Shown: positions 28,749 through 38,317, numbered from the stretch's first letter. The stretch is 64,000 nt of DNA from Pedobacter sp. MR2016-24 (GCF_026239655.1 NZ_JAPIVO010000003.1:372001-436000), one strand, 5' to 3'. Numbers and translations are program-made. The notes: generated by a model from the sequence alone, not told the origin.

Positions 28749-29360
28749 ATGAAAAAATTATTTACCATTTTATTAGTAGCAGCAAGTTGCTCAACCGCCT
28801 TTTCACAGGAAAAAGGAAATTTTGAATATGGCTTTAACGTCGGTCTGAACCTGTCCACCGTCACCAGCGGAACAAATAACAATTCAGATTCCCGGGTTGG
28901 ATTCAATGCCGGTGCTTTCGGAGATTACTTCTTTTCCGACAGATGGAGCATCAAAGCAAAACTTACCTACGATCAGAAAGGCTGGAATAGCGGATACTTC
29001 ATTAATGAAGATGATAGCTTTTTGACTGATTACCATTTTGATTATCTGACAGTTCCGGTTATGGCAAACTGGCATTTCGGAAAAAAGAGGAATTGGTACC
29101 TGAATTTTGGTCCTTACGTTGGTTTTTTAATGAGTGCTAAAGAATCAAGATTTGGTATTGATATTAAAGAACTTACTCAAAGTATCGATGCTGGTTTGGC
29201 GCTGGGAATTGGCGTTAAAATACCGGTGAGTGATAAGATCAAGATTGTGCTGGAATCTGACGGACAAAGCGGTTTGACAGATACCTTTAAGAACAACACC
29301 GGAAATTCGATCAGAAATAGCAGAAGCAGTCTCAATGCAGGCTTAGTATTCGGACTTTAA
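28749..29360 (+). CDS. Outer-membrane beta-barrel protein (PorT-like)
   Basis: 203 residues. Signal peptide MKKLFTILLVAASCSTAFSQ, then alternating aromatic/hydrophobic strands (FEYGFNVGLNLSTVT; RVGFNAGAFGDYFF; WYLNFGPYVGFLMS) ending RSSLNAGLVFGL, a typical C-terminal strand. Small eight-stranded barrels like this are common in Bacteroidota. Monocistronic, with a perfect hairpin behind. Confidence 0.88.
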   Translation: MKKLFTILLVAASCSTAFSQEKGNFEYGFNVGLNLSTVTSGTNNNSDSRVGFNAGAFGDYFFSDRWSIKAKLTYDQKGWNSGYFINEDDSFLTDYHFDYLTVPVMANWHFGKKRNWYLNFGPYVGFLMSAKESRFGIDIKELTQSIDAGLALGIGVKIPVSDKIKIVLESDGQSGLTDTFKNNTGNSIRNSRSSLNAGLVFGL

Positions 29361-29372
29361 AATTTACAGATT

Positions 29373-29404
29373 GTAGTTGAACTCTCCTGAGTTCAACTAC
29401 TTTA
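29373..29404. terminator. Terminator hairpin after the beta-barrel gene
   Basis: GTAGTTGAACTC (29373-29384), TCCT loop, GAGTTCAACTAC (29389-29400): 12-bp perfect stem, short T-run. Confidence 0.7.
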
Positions 29405-29521
29405 CAGCGTGATGATTCTATCACAACGCACCTCTGTGATAAACCTTTCATCGCGAGAAACCACAATCAGGGTTTCATCGTATCCAGTCACTGCCTGGGT
29501 CAACACCGCCAGGCTCTGCAT
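29402..29521 (-). pseudogene. C-terminal fragment of an ABC-F ATPase
   Basis: Minus strand: ALTQAV-type sequence SLAVLTQAVTGYDETLIVV, then SRDERFITEV and RCDRIITL stop. This is the end of the second ABC domain of ABC-F proteins (dimer-interface strand, D-loop H-switch LIVVSxD). A stop codon cuts it off three codons upstream of the ATG, and no ABC domain remains. It is a leftover of a lost gene. Confidence 0.7.
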
Positions 29522-29541
29522 CTACCTAAGCGAAGAATTGA

Positions 29542-30351
29542 ATGAATTTAGCATTTTACAAGCCACGGAACCCAGTCTTACAACAATATATCAAAGGGTA
29601 CTATTTTATTACTGATGATCAAACAGACAAATCACTGAACTACAGGACCTATCCGAACAACTATACCATACTCTCCATCAGCCAGAATGCCAATGTGGTA
29701 TTCAGCGAAAATAAAATAGCGGTAGTGTCATCAGAAGAAAAGAAGATCAGTCCCAACCTCGTGTTCCGCTACACCAACCCGATAGAAATCTATTATGAAG
29801 GCCCCAGCAGTGAAATTACCCTGTATTTTAAACCCTTAGGATTGAATCATTTCTTTGATGACGACCTGGATTTCCTCCTGAACGGAAAAAACCTGGAGCA
29901 CTTTAATCCCTACCCGGATTTCAAGGAAAAAATGGAAGACATTTTCAATTGTGAAACCAGGGAGGAGCAAATTGACCAACTGGAAAGCTACTGGCTTTCC
30001 AAATTACGCGACAAAGATTTTGTGCTGCTCAGGGAAATCCTTACCGCTGTAGAGCAGGAAATTAAAATCAATGAGATTGCAGAAAAACACCACTTTACCC
30101 GCCAGTACATCAATAAACTGTTCACCAGAAATTTAGGGAAAAGTCCGACAGAATACCGCAAAATTCATCGTTTCAGGAATGCCATGCAAATGCGCAACCA
30201 TGCAAGAAATCTATCAGCCCTATCCCATGAAACTTTGTTTTATGACCAGTCGCATTTTATCAAAGATTTTAAGGAGTTATCCCATCTCGCTCCGGGCGCA
30301 TTCTTTAAAACAGTGAACACTGACAATGAAAATATCTGGCTCTTTATCTGA
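29542..30351 (+). CDS. AraC-family transcriptional regulator
   Basis: 269 residues. N-terminal sensor region starting YKPRNPVLQQYIKGYYFI; C-terminal HTH: KINEIAEKHHFTRQYINKLF then SHETLFYDQSHFIKDFKELS with HLAPGAFFK. Shorter second helix than in most. The ATG at 29542 overlaps the border of the ABC-F remnant. No linked target gene is obvious; the S41 peptidase starts 66 bp later on the same strand. Confidence 0.88.
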   Translation: MNLAFYKPRNPVLQQYIKGYYFITDDQTDKSLNYRTYPNNYTILSISQNANVVFSENKIAVVSSEEKKISPNLVFRYTNPIEIYYEGPSSEITLYFKPLGLNHFFDDDLDFLLNGKNLEHFNPYPDFKEKMEDIFNCETREEQIDQLESYWLSKLRDKDFVLLREILTAVEQEIKINEIAEKHHFTRQYINKLFTRNLGKSPTEYRKIHRFRNAMQMRNHARNLSALSHETLFYDQSHFIKDFKELSHLAPGAFFKTVNTDNENIWLFI

Positions 30352-30416
30352 ATAGTTTCCATTTTTACAATTATCAGCAAATCAGTATGGGTTTCTTTGT
30401 GTAAAATAACAAGCAC

Positions 30417-31982
30417 ATGAGATCCATATTTGCCCTCTTTTTCTTTTACTTTTCAGCATTGTCCATTTCCAGCGCACAGACTGCTGATCACACTGCATTA
30501 CCTACAATTTCATACCAGCAAATGCTGATGGAGCATGATACGCTAGTCTCCTATATTAAACAGGTCAGTCCCGTCATCTATTTCAACAAACAAGTGCGGG
30601 GAATAGATTTTAATCAGCATGCCCAACAGCTCAGAAAGCAGATCAATGCGAATACCACTATGGAAGCTTACCTCCATATCCTTAAAAAAACACTTAACGC
30701 TGCACAGGACGGGCATACCAGCCAATTAAACACTGTCCTGCTAGATATTGCAAAGAAATACTGGATCCCTTCAGGTCATGTTTCATTCGACAGTGCCTCA
30801 ACACAAAACATGTATAAATATGTAAAATCACTCAAGAATACTTTCTATTCAAAAGTCGATCTCAATCTGATCTATACCAAAGGATCCTACTATAACTTAT
30901 TACCATTCAGCTATAAAGGAAAACAGTATCCTGCCGCGATGCGACTGATCAATTGCAATGGCAAAGATATCCATCAGTTTGTGAACACACTTACAGAACT
31001 GTCTTCACCCCTGCGCTGGGACAGGGTCAATAACAGGGTTTATGATGAAAACTTTTACTGGCCCGTCGAAATTTACAAAAACGGAATTTTAAAGCTCACC
31101 TTCCTCGATCAGCAAAACCAACAGCATCAGCTGAATATCTCCAAAACAGATACAGTAAGCTACCTTGAAAAAAAGATGAATACCTATGGTTATTTCAGCC
31201 AGACCGACACACTAGTCACCCATTATTTTGCTGAACAAGGAATATTCTATGCCAAAATACCGGCCATGAGAGAAGAATTAGGTGACAGCATCAAACTTCG
31301 TTTAAAAGCTTTAATGCGCAATCAAAAGATAAAAAGCGTGGTGGTCGACATTAGAGGAAACGGCGGCGGAAGTGATAACACTTACAACAAGTTTTTGAGC
31401 ATGCTGGTTAAGGATACCCTGAAAAAGAATGTGATCGTGGCGCGGAATTTTAGTCCTGCTATACGGGAACATTATCATATCAACCGGGATTCCATCTTAA
31501 AAAGCAATACCCAAACATTCCAACCCGGCGTAGCTCAGCTGGAAGCTCCTGAAATGTATTACATTAAACAATCCTTTAATTTCGTTGTACCCGATAGCGC
31601 CTCCTACGCGTTGGATGGAAAAATATACATCCTCCAGGACCGGTATATCTATTCATCCGCCAGTAATCTGTCCAGCCTGGCTAAGAACAGTGAGCAGCTG
31701 ATCAGTATTGGTGAAACACCTGATCTCTTAGGCGGGCTGCAGGCAGATGTATTGATCAAGATGCTGCCCTATAGCAAATTTATATTTAGAGTAGAACCTC
31801 AAATCGATTTTACCGGCATCAAAAACGTTACTGATATTTTTCAGAATCACGTGGAATACCCCGTATCTTACACTATTGAAAATCTTCATTTACGCAGTAC
31901 CACTACGGCAGATCTGTATGGGAAGGATTTTTTGCTAAATCATGACCCCATGTTCCGTAAGGTGCTTGAGCTGGAAGATTAA
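30417..31982 (+). CDS. Exported S41-family (tail-specific-like) peptidase
   Basis: 521 residues. Signal peptide SIFALFFFYFSALSISSAQ. Substrate-loop motif VVVDIRGNGGGSDNTYNKF; catalytic region IYSSASNLSSLAKNSEQLI. N-terminal AHT-type helical region with LKKTLNAAQDGHTSQL (the H of the S41 TSRase-type N-domain). Full length for an S41 peptidase of Bacteroidota without PDZ. Periplasmic. Followed by two small genes on the same strand, the first 17 bp away. Confidence 0.88.
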   Translation: MRSIFALFFFYFSALSISSAQTADHTALPTISYQQMLMEHDTLVSYIKQVSPVIYFNKQVRGIDFNQHAQQLRKQINANTTMEAYLHILKKTLNAAQDGHTSQLNTVLLDIAKKYWIPSGHVSFDSASTQNMYKYVKSLKNTFYSKVDLNLIYTKGSYYNLLPFSYKGKQYPAAMRLINCNGKDIHQFVNTLTELSSPLRWDRVNNRVYDENFYWPVEIYKNGILKLTFLDQQNQQHQLNISKTDTVSYLEKKMNTYGYFSQTDTLVTHYFAEQGIFYAKIPAMREELGDSIKLRLKALMRNQKIKSVVVDIRGNGGGSDNTYNKFLSMLVKDTLKKNVIVARNFSPAIREHYHINRDSILKSNTQTFQPGVAQLEAPEMYYIKQSFNFVVPDSASYALDGKIYILQDRYIYSSASNLSSLAKNSEQLISIGETPDLLGGLQADVLIKMLPYSKFIFRVEPQIDFTGIKNVTDIFQNHVEYPVSYTIENLHLRSTTTADLYGKDFLLNHDPMFRKVLELED

Positions 31983-31998
31983 GAGAAGCTAAGACTAT

Positions 31999-32424
31999 AT
32001 GCATTATATCAAGATCATCATACGCAGTATTGTATTTTCCTTACTGATTTTTGTATGCACGTATCTCTCCATGCGAACTTTTGCGGATCAGCCTGCAGCC
32101 AGTTGCCTGAGCTGCTCCTATTTGAAAGATACATTTTTCTTATCCTTATTTTCCCTGTTGGTGATTCCTTTCGTTTTGTTGTTCCTGATCAAAGCAAGAA
32201 TAAATCAAACCCTATTTTCTGTGATCGTATCCCTAATCTTCCTGTTCATTGCCTTTATCATCAATTGGAATCTGTTCAATGACAGGGTTTCTTCCTGGAG
32301 TTCCTACAGCACAAAAGATGAAGTGATCGCTACGATAGCTCAATCCTATCCGTTTATCCTGACAGGCAGTGTGCTGGTGTTTATTATTTTTTATACCGGT
32401 TATCAAACCGACAAGACAATTTGA
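31999..32424 (+). CDS. Small membrane protein, unknown
   Basis: 141 residues with about four hydrophobic segments (IIIRSIVFSLLIFVCTYLS; TFFLSLFSLLVIPFVLLFLI; TLFSVIVSLIFLFIAFIINW; FILTGSVLVFIIFYTGYQ). No family recognised. It lies 17 bp after the S41 peptidase and overlaps the next start by one base (TGATG), so the three are probably co-transcribed. Confidence 0.65.
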   Translation: MHYIKIIIRSIVFSLLIFVCTYLSMRTFADQPAASCLSCSYLKDTFFLSLFSLLVIPFVLLFLIKARINQTLFSVIVSLIFLFIAFIINWNLFNDRVSSWSSYSTKDEVIATIAQSYPFILTGSVLVFIIFYTGYQTDKTI

Positions 32425-33104
32425 TGAAGAAAACACTATTTTCCATAGCCTTAGCCCTATTATTTATCATCCCCGCAACGGTCAATGCCCAAAAAGACAA
32501 GTCTTCCAATCCCTGGGCTATTGAACTATTGCCTATAAATGCAGCTACATTTGAAAGCGCATTTAAAGTCCGTAAGAAAACGATTTCCAGAGATACATAT
32601 ACTTACAGCAAGAAAAACGGGACGCTCAAGCTGCCTCTGGCCAATGGAAAGAAAGTAGTTTTTGAGGATAACAAAGGCACTCCATATGATGAAGACAGAA
32701 AGTCCTTCCGCTATCTCGGGCAAGTAAAAGTATTAGGTTGTTACCTGGTTGAACAGCATCTTTTTGAAAGTACAGACTATGTCCTGATCAACAAAAAAAC
32801 AGGGAAGACCAATACACTCGCAGGTATGCCATCCGTATCGCCTGATGGTAAAATTTTGTTCAACACCGCATTTAACCGTTATGAAGAACATGCCGACGTG
32901 AGTCCCCCAAGTCAGGATGTTTACCTTTCTCTTGTGAACCCCACAGGTTTCAGCGAGCCTTATCGCATCTCTTATAATAATATGTATATCACAAAATACG
33001 CCTGGGAAACCAATACCAGCCTGGTGATCTGCTACAGAAGCAGGGAAAAAGAAAGTGATACAGATTTCAGATACGCGAGATTGCTGTTTAAAAAAATCAA
33101 ATAG
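32424..33104 (+). CDS. Exported protein, unknown
   Basis: 226 residues from the ATG at 32424; a TTG three bases earlier is less likely. Signal peptide MKKTLFSIALALLFIIPATV-NAQ. The mature part has repeated short beta motifs (YSKKNGTLKLPLANGKKVVF; YVLINKKTGKTNTLAGMPS; SPDGKILFNTAFNRYEEHAD), like a small propeller or WD-like fold. No family recognised. It ends the S41 peptidase operon. Confidence 0.7.
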   Translation: MKKTLFSIALALLFIIPATVNAQKDKSSNPWAIELLPINAATFESAFKVRKKTISRDTYTYSKKNGTLKLPLANGKKVVFEDNKGTPYDEDRKSFRYLGQVKVLGCYLVEQHLFESTDYVLINKKTGKTNTLAGMPSVSPDGKILFNTAFNRYEEHADVSPPSQDVYLSLVNPTGFSEPYRISYNNMYITKYAWETNTSLVICYRSREKESDTDFRYARLLFKKIK

Positions 33105-33245
33105 TAATGATCTACTTATCTTACATGCATTAAGACGGCCGCCGTTTTATTCAGCATATTGCTACATCTAAAACCTTAAATTAAGGTCCAAGTACAGATG
33201 GCCGGCAAGAAAATAGGTTCTCATTAGCCGGCTTACTTTAAAATA

Positions 33246-34043
33246 CTATATCGATGAAGCATTTACACCGAATTCTTTTTTAAATGCAGTGGAAAAATGA
33301 GATAAGTTTTCAAATCCTACCTCTAAATAAATCTCAGACGGGCGTTTCTTCTTTTGTGCGATCAGGAAATGTGCTTGTGCTAATCTTTGTTTTTGCAACC
33401 ATTTTTCAGGCGTGCAATTGAAAATCTTTACAAAATCCCGTTTGAATGTAGAAAGACTTCTCCCTGTCAGTTTCGCAAATTGTGCTAACGGAACGTTATA
33501 TGAAAAATGCCTGTTCATATATGCTTTCAAATCAATTTTGTGTGGTTCACTGAAATCAAACAGGAAATCTTTTAATGCAGGAGTGCGCAACAACAGTTCA
33601 ATAGCTTCAATCGTTTTGATATGCTCTAATGTTGGCGTCAGTTTATCCGGTTGTACAAAGTAAGGCATTAACGAATTGAAATAACCCTTCATAAATTCGT
33701 CATTTTCCAACATGACATTTGGATCGCCAGTGTAAACCCCGTCAGCTACTACATCATGTTCCAAACTGTATTTTTTGAGAACTTCCTGATCTAAAAAGAT
33801 ATTGACGGTTGTAAAAGGCTTTCCTTCAAATGGTTTTTTAATGGTTTTCATTAACTGAACCCGCCTGAATAAACACAGTGTCCCTGCTGTGTAAGTAGTC
33901 ACACGCTCTGGTGTATAATGTTCAGCTATCCCCGAAGTGATTAAACCCAATACATGTTCATGCACAAAGTGGGTATGTCCGAAATTAGTATCTCCCTGAC
34001 ACGTCTGCAATATGATATTGCGTTTCAACTGCTCCTTTTGCAT
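33246..34043 (-). CDS. AraC-family transcriptional regulator
   Basis: 265 residues. Sensor part with HTHFVHEHVLGLITSGIAEH; HTH pair PLAQFAKLTGRSLSTFKRDF and PSEIYLEVGFENLSHFSTAF. Its start is 15 bp after the stop of an SDR gene on the same strand, so the two form one operon. Confidence 0.92.
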   Translation of the reverse strand: MQKEQLKRNIILQTCQGDTNFGHTHFVHEHVLGLITSGIAEHYTPERVTTYTAGTLCLFRRVQLMKTIKKPFEGKPFTTVNIFLDQEVLKKYSLEHDVVADGVYTGDPNVMLENDEFMKGYFNSLMPYFVQPDKLTPTLEHIKTIEAIELLLRTPALKDFLFDFSEPHKIDLKAYMNRHFSYNVPLAQFAKLTGRSLSTFKRDFVKIFNCTPEKWLQKQRLAQAHFLIAQKKKRPSEIYLEVGFENLSHFSTAFKKEFGVNASSI

Positions 34044-34058
34044 ATCAGTAAAAATACG

Positions 34059-34871
34059 TTATTTAACCTGGTTCATAATAAGTCTTTCTAACATTCTATC
34101 AGACAAAATTTTACGTAAAAACAATATCGGCTTCGCCATATAACCGCCAATGTAACGTGTTTTCGGCTTTCTTGCTTCAATTCCTTTTTTTATCAGCTCC
34201 GCAATCATAATCGGTTCGGGAAGATGCTCTGCCATTTGTGTAAATGACTTTTGAAAAGCCGTAACCAATCTGGCGTATGCTGTCTTGCCCGAAACGCGAA
34301 TTAAACTTTCAACCGCAATGCCACCCCATTCTGATTTTGTTCCGCCCGGTTCAATCACAATGACGTCAATCCCGAATTCTTTCACTTCTATCCGCATAGC
34401 ATCACTCAATGCTTCGATTGCAAATTTGCTTGCATGGTACCAACCGCCGAACGGAAACGCTATTTTACCGCCAACAGAAGAAATGTTCACCACCTTGCCA
34501 TATTTGTTCTGCCTCATTCCCGGCAGCACCAATTGAGTTAAACGCATTGCGCCAAATACGTTTACTTCCAACTGATATTTTGCATCCTGCATGGTAACAT
34601 CCTCAATTGCACCATAAGCACCGAAACCCGCATTGTTGACCAGAATATCAATACTCCCTGCTTCTTTAAAAATCTGTTCTACACAAGTGCTTATACTTTC
34701 TTCCTTTGTAACATCTAAGCCAATAGGTTTGATGCCATAATCTTTCAGGTCCTCCATTTTTTCTATCCTCCGTGCCGCACCATAAACATTGTACCCACTT
34801 TGTGCCAATAAAATTGCTGTTGCTTTACCAATTCCTGCTGAAGCTCCTGTAACTAAAACTGTCTTTCCCAT
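34059..34871 (-). CDS. Short-chain dehydrogenase/reductase
   Basis: 270 residues from the ATG at 34871 (MGKTVLVTGASAGIGKATAI), the family's usual beginning; 34937 would add 22 residues. NNAGFG, ISSVGG and YHASK (catalytic Ser, Tyr, Lys) present; AARR after the second strand suggests NADPH. Shares its transcript with an AraC regulator. Substrate unknown. Confidence 0.94.
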   Translation of the reverse strand: MGKTVLVTGASAGIGKATAILLAQSGYNVYGAARRIEKMEDLKDYGIKPIGLDVTKEESISTCVEQIFKEAGSIDILVNNAGFGAYGAIEDVTMQDAKYQLEVNVFGAMRLTQLVLPGMRQNKYGKVVNISSVGGKIAFPFGGWYHASKFAIEALSDAMRIEVKEFGIDVIVIEPGGTKSEWGGIAVESLIRVSGKTAYARLVTAFQKSFTQMAEHLPEPIMIAELIKKGIEARKPKTRYIGGYMAKPILFLRKILSDRMLERLIMNQVK

Positions 34872-35004
34872 ATGATTGTAATTTGTACAGGCAAAATTAG
34901 TTATTGCCTGTCTGCATAGGTTTGGTGAAACGTTCAAAGTGCTTTGGTGAGGAGTTCATTTCCTGAGAAAAAATCGATAATTTTATGCATCAGTTTTAAA
35001 GACC

Positions 35005-35844
35005 ATGATGAACCGCTGGCAAATATCAGGATTGATTTACTTATACCTATTACCAGCAGCGGTAGCCGCCATTGGATTCGGTGTCGGACAGGTAGATCTA
35101 CATTTGTATTTGCCATTATGGGCCGTAAATGTCTGCGTACTCCTGCTGGCCATCTGGCAATTTATTAAACCCGATCCAAATGCCGGGGAAAGGAAATTTG
35201 GCAGCTGGACAAGTGCAGCTTTGCTCCTCATTATTCCCTGGATACTCTTCTCCGTTTTCGCCGGTATGGGGCCGCCACCAATTAACATGGCAGCATGGGT
35301 GGCTACGGCATTAACACAACAGCTCAGATACACAATTTTAATATGCGGGGGTCTCAGTGCTTTCCTGGGTTTTGCTTTACTCAGGACTAAACTGGAAAAT
35401 CGGGGCGAACGACTATACTCAACATTAGGTTTTACAGTATTAGGGGTGGCAATTCCTTTGTTTATACTCAATATGGCATTTTGGGGCTATTACCTTACAG
35501 ATGCATTCCGGTATTTTGTCACCCTCCCACAATGTAACCGGCCAGAATGGTATGTGCCGGTTAAAATGTTTTTTGATGTGATTGCTGTTATTGAAGTAGC
35601 CCTGATATACCTTGCTACAATTTTCTTTGCCATTGCCCTCAAAAAAATCGATCTATTAACTGTTCGCGCCAGTCGCTGGTATATCATCATCGCAAGTTTA
35701 GGAATTGTGTTGGTTCTATTACCACCGTCCATGCCGGAACCCTTCCCTACAGCGGGTTATCTTGCAGCTATCCCTGCGATCCCATTCATTATGCCTTACC
35801 TGATAGGCGTTCGCCTATTACGTTGCAACAAAACGTCAAGTTAA
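35005..35844 (+). CDS. Multi-pass membrane protein, unknown
   Basis: 279 residues (first ATG 35005, second 35008). About seven or eight hydrophobic helices, e.g. ISGLIYLYLLPAAVAAIGFG, LLLIIPWILFSVFAG, LGIVLVLLPPSMPEPF, IPAIPFIMPYLIGVRLL. No family recognised; no catalytic motif. Stands alone. Confidence 0.65.
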   Translation: MMNRWQISGLIYLYLLPAAVAAIGFGVGQVDLHLYLPLWAVNVCVLLLAIWQFIKPDPNAGERKFGSWTSAALLLIIPWILFSVFAGMGPPPINMAAWVATALTQQLRYTILICGGLSAFLGFALLRTKLENRGERLYSTLGFTVLGVAIPLFILNMAFWGYYLTDAFRYFVTLPQCNRPEWYVPVKMFFDVIAVIEVALIYLATIFFAIALKKIDLLTVRASRWYIIIASLGIVLVLLPPSMPEPFPTAGYLAAIPAIPFIMPYLIGVRLLRCNKTSS

Positions 35845-35906
35845 TTATACCGGCTGAGCAAAACCTGGTTTGAGGGTCACATGGATAATTAAAATCGTTC
35901 CGACGC

Positions 35907-37298
35907 TTATCTTAAGGACATGATCATTCCTTTTGCATTCTTATTACCTGCATCCGTCACTAACGCCTTTTCATACCAGTCCTTTGCCTCTAACTTATCT
36001 CCCTTTTTTAAATAACACTCTGCAGTCAGTTCATAAGCATAAGATAGATCAGTATTCCTTGCGCATAACGGTACGGCGATCGCATATAATCGAATGGCAT
36101 CATCAAAGCGATTCCTTCGTTGCAAATACTTTCCCGTGCTGATCAGATCTCCCGCTTCGAAGCCGAAGTCATACTGCTCCTGCCCTGTCGCTTTGATGTG
36201 ACGGTAAAAGGCCAGACCTTGTTCCATGTCTTTCAGCACCTTATCCCTGATATCCAGGTATACAGATTTTTTAGGGATCTTAAAGGGCTGGTCTTGCAAA
36301 ATAGCCAATATGGCTCCTTTGATCGCATCCACCTTGAAGTTCTGGTTATTCGTTTCCATGACAATGGTAACATCCTGAACATGATCCGTATAGATCAGCG
36401 CTTCATAATTACTATTGGAACCCTGATGGCGATGCCACTGCAGTTTTCCATCTTTAAAACTGGTCGTCCCAAGACTGCTTTCTCCACCCGGAAAGTTAGC
36501 AGCCAGTTCATCAAAAGATTCCTTACTGATGATTTTAAATGCTTCGAGCTTTGTGATGAATTGATAGAGATCGGCGGAAGTCAACCTCGGAGCGCCTGTC
36601 GTTACCTGAAGATAAGGTGTGGCATTGAAATCATTATCAAAAGCCTTTGCCACGTCTGCCCTGTTCAGCTCGGCATCCATAACGCTGTGCTTCATCCCGC
36701 AAGGCCTGAAAATATATTTGTTTACAAAAGCAGCATATGATAAGCCGGAAACCTTTTCAATGATCCGCTTCTGCAGATAGACATTTGCGTGCGCATAGAT
36801 ATACGCTGTACCGGGTTCAAATTTCAAATCTTTCAGTCCTTTAAGCGAATCCAGCAATTCATTATCCGTCTCATCAGACTGTGCTTTGAAATTCGGCAGT
36901 CCGCTGGTATAATTGATCAGGTGCCTGATTTGTACTTTAGCAGCCCAATCCGGCAGACCGACGAGGTATCTGGATACAGGATCATCCAGTTTAATTTTAC
37001 CCTGTTCTTTCAGCAGCATCATGCTCACGCCATTAAACTCTTTAGCAATCGACCCTATGTCGAACAACATCTTCGTATTCAGTAATTGTGTTTTGCTCCC
37101 ATTGGCATAACCCCAGGCTTTGTGATAAATGATCTTATCCTGTTTGGCAACCAACAAGGTGCCGTTAAAAACTCCCCTGCCAGATGCTGTCTGCATTAAG
37201 GAATCGATATTTTTTAGCTGTAACGGTGTTTGGGCAGATAAACTGACCGAGATGAGCAGCAAATAAAACGACAATAAAGATGATTTTCCAGGTTCCAT
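35907..37298 (-). CDS. Serine hydrolase of the beta-lactamase class C type with TPR tail
   Basis: 463 residues with signal peptide (LLSFYLLLISVSLSAQ). SxxK motif SIAK near residue 82; RHLINYTSGLPNF is the family's next marker. The YxN motif region FEPGTAYIYAHANVYL lines up with YAH in place of the usual YSN, so the Tyr is kept but the Asn replaced by His. The last 80 residues form TPR-like helices (DAIRLYAIAVPLC; LTAECYLKKGDKLEAKDWYE). Such proteins are esterases or D-amino-acid peptidases more often than true lactamases. Periplasmic, monocistronic. Confidence 0.88.
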   Translation of the reverse strand: MEPGKSSLLSFYLLLISVSLSAQTPLQLKNIDSLMQTASGRGVFNGTLLVAKQDKIIYHKAWGYANGSKTQLLNTKMLFDIGSIAKEFNGVSMMLLKEQGKIKLDDPVSRYLVGLPDWAAKVQIRHLINYTSGLPNFKAQSDETDNELLDSLKGLKDLKFEPGTAYIYAHANVYLQKRIIEKVSGLSYAAFVNKYIFRPCGMKHSVMDAELNRADVAKAFDNDFNATPYLQVTTGAPRLTSADLYQFITKLEAFKIISKESFDELAANFPGGESSLGTTSFKDGKLQWHRHQGSNSNYEALIYTDHVQDVTIVMETNNQNFKVDAIKGAILAILQDQPFKIPKKSVYLDIRDKVLKDMEQGLAFYRHIKATGQEQYDFGFEAGDLISTGKYLQRRNRFDDAIRLYAIAVPLCARNTDLSYAYELTAECYLKKGDKLEAKDWYEKALVTDAGNKNAKGMIMSLR

Positions 37299-37625
37299 GA
37301 AAGTTATGCTGAGGCGAATTAAGTCAAATACAAGACAACTTTTATATGGCTTAGTTGCATATAATTATAAATTAGCAATCATTTATTTAAAAATGACTGA
37401 TCTGTAAAAGAATCTTTAAATTCAGAAGTGATAGTGTGCATATTTGATGACCTACACCTGAATAGTTCAAATCTAAGTCAGCGGCCATCATATATAGAAT
37501 TTACACCCTAAAGTCCGAAACCGCCCGTGTAAAGGTCGCGTTTACACCGCAGGGGCTTCACTGCAACCCACTATCTTAGTACTAAATTTCTAACTATAAG
37601 CAATTAGCTAAACAAAACCTGATTG
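37299..37625. promoter_or_regulatory. Intergenic region with TTTACACC / GTGTAAA boxes
   Basis: Between divergent genes. TTTACACC at 37500-37507; GTGTAAA 37527-37533 and TTTACAC 37541-37547 form a 7-bp palindrome around GGTCGCG. A GTCGC / CACCCCC motif recurs at 38211-38254. These may be operator sites for a regulator not in the window. No clear promoter pair was found. Confidence 0.3.
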
Positions 37626-38195
37626 ATGAGAAAGCTTATTTATGGTATAAATATTAGTTTGGATGGCTGTTGCGACCATACCAAATTTGGTGGCGGAGAT
37701 GATATCCATGATTATTTTCGGAAACTGTTGGAAGGTGTGGACCTGGTGATTTACGGGCGAAAAACTTATGAATTGATGGTGCCTTTCTGGCCGGGGGTAG
37801 CCAGGACGCAATCCATGGATCAAAGTGGAAACGCATTTGCCAAAGTATTTGCCGATTTAAAGCGCATTTTGGTTTCAAAAACTATAGAAAGTGTAGATGA
37901 CGAACAAACAACCATTATCCGCGAAAACGTGCGACAGGAAATCCTTAAGCTAAAGCAGCAACCAGGTAAAGCTATTTCTACCGGTGGAGTGGAATTGCCT
38001 GCCCAGTTGATTGAGTGGGGATTGATTGATGAATTCCACGTGGTTATACATCCGCTATTAATAGGCCAGGGACGGCGTTTATTCTCTGAAATGAGCTTAC
38101 TGGAAAACTTGAATTTAAAATTAGCTACTTCAGAAACGCTGAGTTCCGGGTGCGTGGCACTGCGGTACGAATTTCCTACTGACAATCCAGCTTAA
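37626..38195 (+). CDS. Dihydrofolate-reductase-family protein (RibD C-terminal-like)
   Basis: 189 residues from the ATG at 37626. MRKLIYGINISLDGCCDHTK is the usual opening; DLVIYGRKTYELMVPFWP, ISTGGVELPAQLIEWGLIDE and FHVVIHPLLIGQGRRLF are standard motifs. These small DHFR-fold proteins are NADPH reductases of unknown substrate, not true folate enzymes. Often found near SRPBCC (AHSA1) genes under one regulator, as here. Confidence 0.9.
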   Translation: MRKLIYGINISLDGCCDHTKFGGGDDIHDYFRKLLEGVDLVIYGRKTYELMVPFWPGVARTQSMDQSGNAFAKVFADLKRILVSKTIESVDDEQTTIIRENVRQEILKLKQQPGKAISTGGVELPAQLIEWGLIDEFHVVIHPLLIGQGRRLFSEMSLLENLNLKLATSETLSSGCVALRYEFPTDNPA

Positions 38196-38210
38196 TTCTG
38201 AACTATATAA

Positions 38211-38254
38211 ATTTGTCGCAAATCCCCTGTAAATTGTCGCATACACCCCCTGCA
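38211..38254. repeat. Imperfect direct repeat upstream of the SRPBCC genes
   Basis: Two tandem copies of ATTTGTCGCAAATCCCCTG / AATTGTCGCATACACCCCCTG, about 21-23 bp each. The GTCGC core also lies in the palindrome at 37527-37547. It may be an operator. Confidence 0.4.
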
Positions 38255-38317
38255 CCCTACCCCAGATTAGCTGCATATTTGTTTAGCATTTTGAATTAGC
38301 AACAAAAACATAGTCTT

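Noticed and set aside
29409..29615. Plus-strand frame of 68 codons before the AraC gene
   Set aside because: It is the opposite strand of the ABC-F remnant and overlaps the AraC start.
33190..33240. Terminator from the GCCGGC repeats after the 32424 gene
   Set aside because: The stem is only 6 bp of a self-complementary hexamer with a 20-nt loop and a poor T-run.
36120..36740. 206-codon plus-strand frame inside the serine hydrolase gene
   Set aside because: Antisense to a gene with a signal peptide and SxxK motif; no domain of its own.
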